Positions 32,119 to 40,526 are shown, counted from the first letter of the stretch. The stretch: DNA of 62,546 bases from UBA4719 sp038249115 (GCA_038249115.1 JBBRWQ010000005.1:1-62546); one strand, 5' to 3'. Numbers and translations are program-made. Notes: generated by a model from the sequence alone, not told the origin.

Positions 32119-32787
32119 ATGGCCAAGAACCGCCTGTACGAGGATGACGTCCTGGTGATCGGGCTCGGTCGATTCGGCGCCGAGGCTGCTCTTGAGCTGA
32201 GCCGGCTCGGGCACAAGGTCGTCGCCATCGAGAAGGACCAGACCCTGGCCGAGAGCTTCTCTGGTCGAGTGGCCCGGGTCATCCTTGCCGACGCATCACT
32301 GCCGCGCACGATCGAGGCGGCCAACGCGAGCAGCTTCAAGATCGCGGTGATCGGCATCGGCTCGTCGATCGAGGCGTCGGTAATGGCCGCCGGCAACCTC
32401 GTCGACGCCGGCATACCGTCCATCTGGGCTTCAGCCTTCAGCCGCGAGCACGCGCGCATCCTGGAGCGGATCGGGGTGCAGCACATCGTCCAGCCCGAGG
32501 CCGACTCGGGCCTCCGGGTGGCGCACCTGGTCAACGGCAAGCTGCAGGACTATATCCAGTTCGATGACGGCTACGCCATCGTGAAGATGGCGCCGCCACG
32601 CGAGTCGATCGGTTTTACGTTGGCGCAGAGCCAGATTCGCAGCAAGTACGGCGTGACCGTCGTCGGCGTGAAAGCTCCCGGCGAGGACTTCACCCACGCG
32701 GTCCCCGAGACCAAGGTGACGGCCCAGCACACCCTCATCGTGAGCGGACCGAGCGAGCTCATCGATCGGCTGGCCGGCCGCCCCTGA
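32119..32787 (+). CDS. KtrA/TrkA-family potassium uptake regulatory protein (RCK)
   Basis: 222 residues, GAGGAGG just before the ATG. N-terminal RCK Rossmann domain DVLVIGLGRFGAEAALELSR and VVAIEKDQTLAESFS, with DASLPRTIEAANASSFKIAV; the C-terminal RCK_C domain (about 140-222) ends TLIVSGPSELIDRL. It gates a KtrB/TrkH-type channel in response to nucleotides; RCK_C domains of this type bind c-di-AMP in other bacteria. No channel subunit lies nearby, so it is an orphan here. DisA, the c-di-AMP synthase, is 12 kb away. Confidence 0.9.
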   Translation: MAKNRLYEDDVLVIGLGRFGAEAALELSRLGHKVVAIEKDQTLAESFSGRVARVILADASLPRTIEAANASSFKIAVIGIGSSIEASVMAAGNLVDAGIPSIWASAFSREHARILERIGVQHIVQPEADSGLRVAHLVNGKLQDYIQFDDGYAIVKMAPPRESIGFTLAQSQIRSKYGVTVVGVKAPGEDFTHAVPETKVTAQHTLIVSGPSELIDRLAGRP

Positions 32788-32820
32788 CTGCCTGGGCACC
32801 TGGACTCCCTGGCGCCGCGG

Positions 32821-33357
32821 TCAGAGACGATCCGTGATCGGGACCGCGCCCGGGTCCACGCCCAGAGGCAGGACCATCAGTATCTCCTCGCCTCCATCGG
32901 TTCCGTTCGTCACCCGCATCGGCCGACGGGTGCCCGTCGGACGGAACCCAAAGCTGCTGGCAAAAGCCACGGCCCGGCCGTTGTCCGTGCCGACCCAGTA
33001 GCCGAGGTGGGCGTGCCCATCGGCAAGGGCCTGGGCGGCGCCTGCCTCAACCAGCTTCCAGGCGACTCCGGTGCCCCGTCCAGCCGGCGCCACCCACAGG
33101 CCGAACAGCTCACCGGTGCTGAAGCTGTCAGGGTCACCCGGCCCGATGCTGACAACACCGATCGGTGCCCCGTCGCTCTCGGCGACCAGCCGGCGTGACC
33201 GGTGGATCCGCTCGCGCCAGACTGGTTCGTCAAGGGCCTCTTCCTGTGCCACGGTGGCGATGAACGCGTCGGGAGCATCCCGCAGGGCCGCCAGCCGGAC
33301 ATCGCGGTACAGCTGCCAGTCCTCTTCCCCTATGACGCGCACCTTGATCTTCTTCAT
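32821..33357 (-). CDS. GNAT-family N-acetyltransferase
   Basis: 178 residues. GNAT fold: IRLAAL-like VRLAALRDAPDAFIA start, IGVVSIGPG strand, ELFGLWVAPAGRGTGVAWKL acetyl-CoA loop (RGTGVA), then VGTDNGRAVAFASSFGFRPT. Substrate unknown. The ATG overlaps the stop of another GNAT gene (ATGA); last gene of the proline dehydrogenase-proC run. The two GNATs are similar enough in layout to have arisen by duplication. Confidence 0.85.
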   Translation of the reverse strand: MKKIKVRVIGEEDWQLYRDVRLAALRDAPDAFIATVAQEEALDEPVWRERIHRSRRLVAESDGAPIGVVSIGPGDPDSFSTGELFGLWVAPAGRGTGVAWKLVEAGAAQALADGHAHLGYWVGTDNGRAVAFASSFGFRPTGTRRPMRVTNGTDGGEEILMVLPLGVDPGAVPITDRL

Positions 33358-33854
33358 CCGAGCACAAGCCCCATCTCGATCTCCATCAGCTGGTCGTCAT
33401 TCGGGTAAGGAGTACTTCGCCCCGTGGAGACGAAGCCTTCTCGTTCATACAGGCCCATCGCTGCGGTGTTGTCACCCACGACGTGAAGCACGACACGTCG
33501 TGTGCCGGCAGCACGGGCCTCCTCAACAACGGCCTGGACCAGGGCCCGCCCGACGCCTGTCTGACGGAATGCCGGATCGACCCACATGCCGTAGAGGCTG
33601 CAGTCACCGGCGTCGGTCACACCATGTACGGAAAACGTGACCGAGCCGGCCGGCGTCCCACCTACCCGCGCGAGGAAGACGACGTTGTCGGTCAGTCGCT
33701 GCATCCACAGCTGCTGGTCAAAACTGGCTGCCTCGTCATGAGTACTGCCGAAAGCGTCGGGCGACTCCTGCAACATGGCCAACCGGATCGCGCGGTAGGC
33801 CCGCCAGTCATCGGCGGCCAGCTGGCAGACGGTCACGGCCTCGGACTCAGGCAT
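33354..33854 (-). CDS. GNAT-family N-acetyltransferase
   Basis: 166 residues from ATG 33854 (MPESEAVTVCQLAADDWRAY). RLAMLQESPDAFGSTHDEAA resembles the neighbouring GNAT; LYGMWVDPAFRQTGVGRALV is the acetyl-CoA-binding motif (RQTGVG); VVGDNTAAMGLYEREGFVST is the usual C-terminal signature. Its start lies 8 nt inside the end of proC, so it is translationally coupled. Substrate unknown. Confidence 0.87.
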   Translation of the reverse strand: MPESEAVTVCQLAADDWRAYRAIRLAMLQESPDAFGSTHDEAASFDQQLWMQRLTDNVVFLARVGGTPAGSVTFSVHGVTDAGDCSLYGMWVDPAFRQTGVGRALVQAVVEEARAAGTRRVVLHVVGDNTAAMGLYEREGFVSTGRSTPYPNDDQLMEIEMGLVLG

Positions 33855-34677
33855 TGCCGGAGGCGAGTTCCTTCGAGCGCGTGGCGGCTGCCTCCATGGC
33901 CGTGACGAATGCCGCACGCACCTTGTGGTCGTCGAGCTGGCGCAGCGCGGCCATAGTGGTGCCACCCGGGCTGGAGACCTGCTCCCGCAACACCGTGGGG
34001 TGCTGGCCGGTCTCCTTGAGCATCGTGGCCGCGCCGTAGAGCGTCTGGACCACTAGCTCGGTGGACGTCGCGCGGGGCATGCCGAGCAGGACGCCCGCCT
34101 CGATCATGGCCTCCACCACATAGAAGATGTATGCCGGTCCGCTGCCACTGATCGCAGTCACGGCATCGAGGTGCTTCTCGGAGACCCGCAGAACCTTGCC
34201 GCAGGAACGCAACAGCTCCTCGGCCTCGTTCAGGTGCCCCTCGTCGCAATGGCTGCCAGGGCTGATCGCAGCCATGCCCTCGTCAACCAGCGCCGGCGTG
34301 TTGGGCATGACCCTGACGACCGCTGTGCCCTCCGGCAGTCGCCCTTCCAGGAATCCGGTGGTGATGCCGGCGGCGAGACTGACCACGAGGGCGCCAGGCC
34401 GGACATGGTCACTGATCTCGGCGAGCAGACCGTCCATGTCCTGGGGCTTGACCACCAGGACCAGGGTGTCGGCGCCCATGGCCGCGTCGACGTTGCCCAT
34501 CAGGCGAACGCCATACGTCTCTGCCAGCTCGCTGGCGCGTTCGACGTTTCGGCCCGTGATGAGCAGATCAGCGGGGGCGCGCCCGGACCGGATGAGTCCG
34601 GCGAGCAGCGTCGAACCCATGACGCCCACACCCAGGATGGCGACGGTCTTCGAGCCGCCTTGGTCAGACACCGACAT
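33847..34677 (-). CDS. proC: Pyrroline-5-carboxylate reductase ProC
   Basis: 276 residues. NADPH-dependent last step of proline synthesis. VAILGVGVMGSTLLAGLIRS dinucleotide loop, then LVLVVKPQDMDGLLAEI, VRVMPNTPALVDEGMAAISP, and the substrate-binding ITAISGSGPAYIFYVVEAMI and SSPGGTTMAALRQLDDHKVR. It follows proline dehydrogenase by 11 nt. Pairing the synthetic and catabolic enzymes in one transcript could form a proline/P5C redox shuttle; this arrangement is seen in other actinobacteria. Confidence 0.95.
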   Translation of the reverse strand: MSVSDQGGSKTVAILGVGVMGSTLLAGLIRSGRAPADLLITGRNVERASELAETYGVRLMGNVDAAMGADTLVLVVKPQDMDGLLAEISDHVRPGALVVSLAAGITTGFLEGRLPEGTAVVRVMPNTPALVDEGMAAISPGSHCDEGHLNEAEELLRSCGKVLRVSEKHLDAVTAISGSGPAYIFYVVEAMIEAGVLLGMPRATSTELVVQTLYGAATMLKETGQHPTVLREQVSSPGGTTMAALRQLDDHKVRAAFVTAMEAAATRSKELASGNA

Positions 34678-34688
34678 CGCTGGCCACC

Positions 34689-35642
34689 TCAGCCTTTGGT
34701 CACAAGCGAACGCAGGAAGAACATGGCGTTGGCGGGGCGCTCAGCCATTCGGCGCATCAGATAGCCGTACCACTCCTGCCCGTAGGGGAGATAGACCCGC
34801 ATCTGGTCCCCGCGGTCGGCAATCCGCTTCTGTTCCTCGGGCCGGATGCCGAAGAGCATCTGGTACTCGTACGTGTTGGCCGCACGTTCGTGTTTGTGTG
34901 CCAGCGCGCCCGCGATCTCGACCAGGCGCGGGTCGTGGCTCGCGACCATCGGATAGCCCTGGCCCTCCATCAACACCTTGAGGCACCGGACGAACGACCT
35001 GTCGACGTCGTCCTTGGTCTGGAAGGCGACCGCCTCTGGTTCGTCATAGGCACCCTTGCACAGACGGACACGGCTGCCCTCGTAGGCGAGGTCGCGACAG
35101 TCGGCCTCGGTCCGGCGCAGGTAGGTCTGCAGCACCGCACCCACCGTCGGGAAGTCCTGCCTCAGCTCGCGCAGTGCCTCCATGTTCGCGTCTGTGGTCG
35201 TGTGGTCCTCCATGTCGAGGGTCACCGTCGTGCCGGCAGCTGCGGCGGCCTGGCAGATCTCGCGTGCGTGTTCGAGGGCGATCTTGGGGCCGTCGCCCGG
35301 GAGCGCCTGACCGAGCGCGCTCAGCTTGAGGCTGACCTCGACCCGGCCCCCCTTGGTCAGGTCGGCAGAACTGAGCTCCGCCAGAAGCGAGAGATAGGCG
35401 TCTCGCGTTGCCTGCGCCTGCCCGAGGTCGAGTGTGTCCTCACCCAATCGGTCGATCGTGGACATGCGACCGGTCAGGTCGAGCTCAGTTGCAGCGCGGA
35501 CGACATCTTCGGCCGAGTCACCCGCGACGAACCGGCGCACGACGTCCCTGCTGACCGGGGCACGCTCGATCAGGTCACGCATCCGATCACTCTTGGCCAG
35601 CTGTAGCAACCCCTGGCGCAGCACACTGCTTGCATCCAACAC
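34689..35642 (-). CDS. Proline dehydrogenase (monofunctional PRODH)
   Basis: 317 residues, GTG start with GGAGGAAAG upstream. FAD-dependent oxidation of proline to P5C feeding electrons to quinone. VEVSLKLSALGQALPGDGPK, VTLDMEDHTTTDANMEALRE, GAVLQTYLRRTEADCRDLAY, VRLCKGAYDEPEAVAFQTKD, MVASHDPRLVEIAGALAHKH, EYQMLFGIRPEEQKRIADRG and VYLPYGQEWYGYLMRRMAER cover the PutA barrel core. P5C dehydrogenase is not in the window. First gene of a run proline dehydrogenase - proC - two GNATs. Confidence 0.94.
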   Translation of the reverse strand: MLDASSVLRQGLLQLAKSDRMRDLIERAPVSRDVVRRFVAGDSAEDVVRAATELDLTGRMSTIDRLGEDTLDLGQAQATRDAYLSLLAELSSADLTKGGRVEVSLKLSALGQALPGDGPKIALEHAREICQAAAAAGTTVTLDMEDHTTTDANMEALRELRQDFPTVGAVLQTYLRRTEADCRDLAYEGSRVRLCKGAYDEPEAVAFQTKDDVDRSFVRCLKVLMEGQGYPMVASHDPRLVEIAGALAHKHERAANTYEYQMLFGIRPEEQKRIADRGDQMRVYLPYGQEWYGYLMRRMAERPANAMFFLRSLVTKG

Positions 35643-35728
35643 GCTTTCCTCCGTTTGCCGTCCACATCGAGTCCGGTCAAGGCTATTCCCCGAGGTCGAC
35701 CAGCCGTACGGCGCTTCCCTCTGACAGG

Positions 35729-36150
35729 TCAGGGGGTACGACGTCGGAGCCTCAGCGAGCCAAGAGCGATGGCAGCCACCACGAACACCGCCACGATCGC
35801 CACGTCGCGACCGACGTCGGCGACCGCATCGACCTGGGTCGTGAAGGCGCGCATCGCGTCAACGGCATACGACAGAGGCAGGACGCTGGAAACCAGCTCC
35901 AGGAAACGGGGCAACCCGTCGCGAGGGACAAGCAACCCACCTGGGTCAGCAACGTCCAGCCCACACGCCCAGATGGCGAATCCCCTTGCCACCATTGCCT
36001 GTGCACGACTGCGAGCGCGCCGAAGGTCAGCGCGTGGACGGTAAAGCAGTCACCCTTGCCCAGGGGTGTCGAGAGCAGACGCTCGAGCGTGCCCGACGAC
36101 CTCTCCCGAAGGGTTGCGACCCTCGTGCCGGTGACCCGATACACACCCAC
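35729..36150 (-). pseudogene. Broken ABC-2 type transporter permease
   Basis: Two frames each carry half of an ABC-2 permease. One (about 36120 down to 36000) reads VATLRERSSGTLERLLSTPL then GKGD and HALTFGALAVV. The other (35995 to 35729) reads IWACGLDVA, then VPRDGLPRFLELVSSVLPLS, YAVDAM and a final membrane helix VAIVAVFVVAAIALGSL. They are out of frame; the N-terminal half is missing, and the block usually lying between GLDVA and the VPRD segment (about 40-50 residues with two helices) is deleted. No partner ATPase remains. The stretch 35643-35728 holds nothing I can identify. Confidence 0.75.
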
Positions 36151-36222
36151 GTCGTCATCGCCAACACGGGCCAGGGCCTGGACGACAGCTTTCGGACGTC
36201 TGCTCGACTCCGCCGATAGCCT

Positions 36223-36576
36223 TCACCGTGGCCCGGCACGCAGTTCGAGGTGCCCGACGTGACTGGCCACCGAGTTCCACACCTCCGCTATCGCCTGAAG
36301 GGTGGCACGAAAACCACGGACGCCCTGCTCGCCTTGCCCTCCGACCAAGGTGTCGAGGATCCGGACCTGCACGCCTTCGATCTGTTCGACCAGTGCAGCA
36401 CCTTGGTCGGTCAGTTGCAGGAAGCCAGGAACGGAGGAACCTTCTCCTGAGTCTTCTGTGAGCTCATCGAGGAGTCCGAGAACTTCGTCCAGCCGGCCAC
36501 TCGGTTCGGTGTCGACCGGCGCGGGTCGGTGCGGGTGTCGTTCGGGTCCCACCACGGCGCTCTCACCTTCAGACAT
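36223..36576 (-). CDS. Possible MarR C-terminal remnant downstream of the MMPL gene
   Basis: 117 residues. The ATG lies 8 nt inside the end of the MMPL gene. Residues about 55-105 (LQLTDQGAALVEQIEGVQVR then ILDTLVGG) resemble the end of a MarR protein: the LT..G..LV wing/helix and dimerisation helix. The DNA-binding helix-turn-helix is absent; residues 1-50 are Glu/Pro-rich and unrelated. It therefore cannot act as a normal MarR and may be a deletion product. A real small protein with chance similarity cannot be excluded. Confidence 0.4.
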   Translation of the reverse strand: MSEGESAVVGPERHPHRPAPVDTEPSGRLDEVLGLLDELTEDSGEGSSVPGFLQLTDQGAALVEQIEGVQVRILDTLVGGQGEQGVRGFRATLQAIAEVWNSVASHVGHLELRAGPR

Positions 36577-38863
36577 CGCGCGCTCCGGTGGGTGCCGGTT
36601 CTTCGCCGCGCCGCCGGTAGCCTCGCTCGTCGTCGTCCTCGTCCGTTACGTCACCGCCGCCCTGCGCGGCCAGTTCGGCCTTGTCCGGCGGGACCGGGTG
36701 CTCGACATCGCTTCCTTCGACGCTGAGGTGGGGCAGCACTGTGTCGAGCCAACGCGGCAGCCACCAGTTGGCCGGACCGATCCGGTGCATCACCGCAGGA
36801 ACAATGAGCATCCGGATGAGGAACGCGTCCAGCAGTACCGCGGACGCCATCCCGAGGCCCATCAGCTTGATCGTCCGCGAGTCGCCGAACACGAAGGAGC
36901 CGAAGACGAACACCATGATCGAGGCGGCCGCCACGATGACCTTCCCGGTGTCGGCGTGCCCGGTGCGCACCGCGGCGGCGTTGTCACCGGTGCGCAGCCA
37001 CTCCTCGTGCATCCGGCTGACCAGGAAAACCTGGTAGTCCATCGACAACCCGAACAGCATCGCGAACAGGACCACGGGCAGGAACGGCTCGATCGGACCG
37101 CCCTTGCCGAGCCCGATCAGGTTGCCGGCCCAGCCCCACTGGAACACGGCGACCACGACGCCGAACGCGGCTGCGACCGAGATCAGGTTCATCACGGCGC
37201 CGACCAGCGGGATCAACAGGCTGCGGAACGCGAGCACCAGCAGAAGCATCGACAGCCCGATGACGACCGAGACGAACAACGGGATCTTGGCCTGGATCTG
37301 CGTGGCGAAGTCGTCGAACGTCGCGGTGGGGCCGCCGACGGAGATGTGGATCCCGGATGCCGCGTCGATCTGGGGTGCAACCTGGGTCCGGACCCGGTCG
37401 ATGAGGTCGCTCGTCGCCTTGTCCTGCGGGCTCGTCGTCGGGATGACTCGGAGCAGGGCAGCGGTGCCGTCCGGGTTGGGCATCGGGCCGATGATCGACG
37501 CGACACCCGGGTCGGCCTTGAGCTGCGCCACGAGCGGCTGCAGCACAGAGGCGTCCTTGCCCGTGATCGGGTGCTGTGTCAGGTCGACGGCCAGGATCAG
37601 GGGTCCGTTGATCCCCTCCCCGAACCCGTCAGCTAGCGCGTCATAGGCCCGTCGTGTCGTCGTCCCGGCCGGGTCGTTGCCCTGGTCCGCGGTGCCCAGG
37701 CGCAGGTCGAGGACCGGGACCGCTATGGTCAGCAGCACTCCCAGGGCCAGCACCATCAGCACGATCGGGCGTCCCTGGACCAACCGCGCCCACAGCCGGA
37801 ACTCTCCACCGCAGTGCTCGGAGACAACCTTGCCGGCCAGCAGCGCCCGCCGGTCACGGCGACCCAGCACCCGCAGCCCGAGGGCCCCGAGCAGGGCCGG
37901 GATCAGGGTCGTGGCGGCCAGCACCGTGAAGACCACCGACACCGAGGCCCCGATCGCCAGGCCGTAGAGGAACTCGATACCGGTCAGGAACAGCCCGAGC
38001 AGCGCGATCACGACCGTGATGCCGGCGAAGACGACCGCCCGGCCCGAGGTATCCAGCGCGGCGACGATCGAGTGGCTCACCGGCATGCCGGCGCGCAGGT
38101 TCCCCCGATGCCGGTTGACGATGAACAGGGCGTAGTCGATGCCCACGCCGAGACCGAGCAGCACCCCGAGGATCGGGGCGACGTCGGAGATCGTGGTGAC
38201 GTTCGAGGCGAGCCTCACCACGCCGGTGGCCACTCCGAGCGCTGCGGCCGCGGACACGATCGGCAGGGCCGCCGCCACCGGGGAGCCGAAAGCCAGCAAC
38301 AGGATCAGGACGGCGAACGCCACGCCGATCAGCTCGGCGGGGCCGATCCGAGGTTCTGCCAGGGCCGCAACTCCTTGGCCTCCGACGGCGACGTCGAGAC
38401 CGTCCCCATCGGCCGCGTGCACGAGGCCGACGAGGGCCTCGAGGTCAGCACGCGGTACATTCCTGCCGGCCGCGTCGTACTGCACGCTCGCGTACGCGAC
38501 GGTGGCGTCGGCATTGACCTGCCCGGCCCCGGTCGGTGCGTAGGGGTTGTGCACCGCGGTCACCGAGTCGAGTGCGGTGACCTTGTCGAACAGCGACTGC
38601 ATCCGTTGCGTGACCGCAGGGTCGGTGACCTTCGCCCCGTCCTTGGCGGTCACCACGATCGTGTCGGCATCCCCCGACGCGGCGGGGAAGCGTGAGTGCA
38701 GCAGGTCAACCGCAGCCTGGCTGTCGGTCCCGGGCAGGGCGAAGCTGTTGCGGAAGTCCGTTCCCACGGCCTGCGCCGAAACCTGAACGCCGGCGATCGC
38801 CAGCACCCACAGCACCACTACCAGCACCGGGTGAGCGGCACTCCATCGCGCCAATGACCTCAT
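36569..38863 (-). CDS. MMPL-family RND transporter
   Basis: 764 residues from ATG 38863 with an AAGGAG site. Layout: N-terminal helix (RSLARWSAAHPVLVVVLWVL), porter loop, then blocks of five to six helices twice. Typical MMPL segments are GVLLGLGVGIDYALFIVNRH, VFAGITVVIALLGLFLTGIE and, in the second half, LFGLSMDYQVFLVSRMHEEW with the GxxxDY proton-relay pattern. Likely a drug or lipid exporter. Divergent tetR and twin operator-like repeats imply induction by a ligand of that TetR. C-terminus is acidic (DVTDEDDDERG). Confidence 0.93.
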   Translation of the reverse strand: MRSLARWSAAHPVLVVVLWVLAIAGVQVSAQAVGTDFRNSFALPGTDSQAAVDLLHSRFPAASGDADTIVVTAKDGAKVTDPAVTQRMQSLFDKVTALDSVTAVHNPYAPTGAGQVNADATVAYASVQYDAAGRNVPRADLEALVGLVHAADGDGLDVAVGGQGVAALAEPRIGPAELIGVAFAVLILLLAFGSPVAAALPIVSAAAALGVATGVVRLASNVTTISDVAPILGVLLGLGVGIDYALFIVNRHRGNLRAGMPVSHSIVAALDTSGRAVVFAGITVVIALLGLFLTGIEFLYGLAIGASVSVVFTVLAATTLIPALLGALGLRVLGRRDRRALLAGKVVSEHCGGEFRLWARLVQGRPIVLMVLALGVLLTIAVPVLDLRLGTADQGNDPAGTTTRRAYDALADGFGEGINGPLILAVDLTQHPITGKDASVLQPLVAQLKADPGVASIIGPMPNPDGTAALLRVIPTTSPQDKATSDLIDRVRTQVAPQIDAASGIHISVGGPTATFDDFATQIQAKIPLFVSVVIGLSMLLLVLAFRSLLIPLVGAVMNLISVAAAFGVVVAVFQWGWAGNLIGLGKGGPIEPFLPVVLFAMLFGLSMDYQVFLVSRMHEEWLRTGDNAAAVRTGHADTGKVIVAAASIMVFVFGSFVFGDSRTIKLMGLGMASAVLLDAFLIRMLIVPAVMHRIGPANWWLPRWLDTVLPHLSVEGSDVEHPVPPDKAELAAQGGGDVTDEDDDERGYRRRGEEPAPTGARDV

Positions 38864-38875
38864 TGAAATGCTCCT

Positions 38876-38895
38876 TACTTGCCGACCGGTAAGTT
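38876..38895 (-). promoter_or_regulatory. TetR operator copy 1, at the MMPL ribosome-site edge
   Basis: TACTTGCCGACCGGTAAGTT is a near-palindrome (ACTT..CCG / CGG..AAGT). It overlaps the AAGGAG upstream of the MMPL start. Seventeen of its 20 bases recur, in opposite orientation, in the second copy at 38918-38937. Confidence 0.7.
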
Positions 38896-38917
38896 GTTCA
38901 GGATATGATGACGCACG

Positions 38918-38937
38918 AACTGACCGATCGTCAAGTA
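38918..38937 (+). promoter_or_regulatory. TetR operator copy 2, before tetR
   Basis: AACTGACCGATCGTCAAGTA; its reverse complement TACTTGACGATCGGTCAGTT matches copy 1 at 17 of 20 positions. It lies 10 nt before the tetR start and just downstream of a TATGAT -10-like hexamer (38904-38909), suited to autorepression. Confidence 0.7.
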
Positions 38938-38947
38938 AGGTGACACC

Positions 38948-39532
38948 ATGGTCCGTACGGCGGAGGCGGGCAACACCCGAGAGCGGATACTTCAGGTGGC
39001 CCTGGATCTGTTCGGCCGCCAGGGCTATTCGGGCACCTCGATCCGTGACATCGCTAACCGGATGGGCATGACCAAGGCGGCGGTCTACTACCACTTCCCG
39101 TCAAAGGAGAACCTGCTGGCCGACATCCTCACCCCGGCGATGACGAGGGTCGGCCACGTGCTGACCACGGCTGGCCAGGTCAGGACCTCAGAGCAGCGAA
39201 GAGCACTCGTGACCGCCCTGGTCGATGTCGTCGGCGAGGTCGGGCCACAGGTCGTGGTCATGCTGTCTGACCTTGCCGTTGGCACGCATCTGCGCACGCT
39301 GACCGGCGAGAGCTCCCTGCCGCAGAAGGTGGGGGCGGCGCTGCTCGGACCGCCGCCGCAGGATCCTCGGGCGGCTGCCGCGGCCCGGATCAGGGCCGCC
39401 TGCGCGGTCGGGTGCCTCCCCGCCGGCATCGCAGCCTGGCGCCGCGACAACCCCGGCGCCACGGCGCTTGATGACGACGCCAAGGCGGTGCTCGTCGAGA
39501 CTGTGCTGGCCGTGATCGAGGTGCCCGCCTAA
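38948..39532 (+). CDS. TetR-family transcriptional regulator
   Basis: 194 residues. N-terminal HTH: NTRERILQVALDLFGRQGYS, GTSIRDIANRMGMTKAAVYY and HFPSKENLLADILTPAM. The C-terminal ligand domain is helical and Ala-rich with no assigned ligand. Divergent from the MMPL transporter across an 84-bp gap containing two copies of one operator-like sequence, so it probably represses both genes. Confidence 0.93.
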   Translation: MVRTAEAGNTRERILQVALDLFGRQGYSGTSIRDIANRMGMTKAAVYYHFPSKENLLADILTPAMTRVGHVLTTAGQVRTSEQRRALVTALVDVVGEVGPQVVVMLSDLAVGTHLRTLTGESSLPQKVGAALLGPPPQDPRAAAAARIRAACAVGCLPAGIAAWRRDNPGATALDDDAKAVLVETVLAVIEVPA

Positions 39533-39550
39533 CAACGGCCGACGCCGGCC

Positions 39551-39690
39551 TCACAACCTCGCATGGCGACCGTTTGTCCATTCGTCGTCGTAGCCCATGG
39601 TGCGCAGTTGGTCGAGGGCGCAGCGCTTGGCCCGGTCTGGGTGTGGCCGGGTGTAGAAGCCGGGTCCGGGCTCAGGACGTGACGAGCGGG
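39551..39690 (-). pseudogene. Orphan C-terminal coding tail between tetR and the YwiC-like gene
   Basis: A frame without a start codon, ending TGA at 39553, reads RPEPGPGFYTRPHPDRAKRC then ALDQLRTMGYDDEWTNGRHA-type residues. The composition (Tyr, Trp, Asp, Arg well mixed) looks like the conserved C-terminus of a real protein rather than a shadow. Its N-terminal part overlaps the end of the YwiC-like gene in another frame. I interpret it as the tail of a deleted gene; family unknown. Confidence 0.45.
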
Positions 39691-40526
39691 ATCGCGACCA
39701 CCAAGACGACGCAGTTCGCGATCTCGATCATCCCGATTCGCTTGGGAGTCAGGCTGCGGTGCGGCAGCCAGGCGGCCCGCATGAGAAACCACCCGAACGG
39801 CACGGCCAACGGCCAGGCAATTACCCCAGCAACGACCCCGGCGCCCAAGTGGTAGGCGATTGAGCCACGCAGGTACCTCGGGTCACCGCGTTCACGGATC
39901 ATCGTCTTGACGTAGAGCACGGTGCCGGCAAAGTACAGCAGCACCACCACGAACGGCGCCAGCACCGCAGAGGGCGCGACCCCAGCAGCCCCTGCCGCGA
40001 CCGGCACCATCAAGGCGCCCTGGACCACCGACGCGAGGTCGTTGAGCAGCGCACGCTCCGACCGCCGCCAGGCATACGAAGCGTTGACAGTCGCCAGGAG
40101 GGCATACAAGGGGGCGAAGCCGAGCAGTTCCGGGCGAACGACCACAACCAGCACTGCGGCCGGGACGGTCGCTGCCGAGTAGACCAGCAGCTGTGGACCG
40201 ACCCGGGACGGCTGACGGGTCTTCACCGCCAGGAACACGTAGTAGCTCAGCAGGTAGCCACCAAACCACGCCACCAACAGCGGCAGCTGCGGCCAGGACG
40301 GACCGGCGAACAGCACCCCGACGAGGTACGGCACGACCAGCATCGCCCAGGCCCCGTGCTGCGGCGGCAGGAACTGCCTGCGGCGAGCGGAGTGCCGCTG
40401 TCCGACGTCCTCAGGGAGGGCCTCGGTGCGAGCCGCGTCCAGAATCGAAGCCCGGGTGTCCTCGCCAGCCGGCCGACGCCCGCGCCGAACGGTGCCGGGC
40501 TTCCCTCCTGCGGTCGGCGGGGTCAC
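39672..40526 (-). CDS. YwiC-like membrane protein with a TetR-like N-terminal segment
   Basis: 284 residues, GTG start overlapping the isomerase stop (GTGA). Residues 50-284 form a YwiC-like protein: RQFLPPQHGAWAMLVVPYLV, about eight helices, YLLSYYVFLAVKTRQPSRVG, SYAWRRSERALLNDLASVVQ, VLYVKTMIRERGDPRYLRGS and YHLGAG. Residues 14-35, RRGRRPAGEDTRASILDAAR, match the first helix of TetR regulators, and the match stops abruptly before the recognition helix. This suggests a deletion fused a lost tetR start to the ywiC body. YwiC function is unknown. Confidence 0.72.
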   Translation of the reverse strand: MTPPTAGGKPGTVRRGRRPAGEDTRASILDAARTEALPEDVGQRHSARRRQFLPPQHGAWAMLVVPYLVGVLFAGPSWPQLPLLVAWFGGYLLSYYVFLAVKTRQPSRVGPQLLVYSAATVPAAVLVVVVRPELLGFAPLYALLATVNASYAWRRSERALLNDLASVVQGALMVPVAAGAAGVAPSAVLAPFVVVLLYFAGTVLYVKTMIRERGDPRYLRGSIAYHLGAGVVAGVIAWPLAVPFGWFLMRAAWLPHRSLTPKRIGMIEIANCVVLVVAIPLVTS

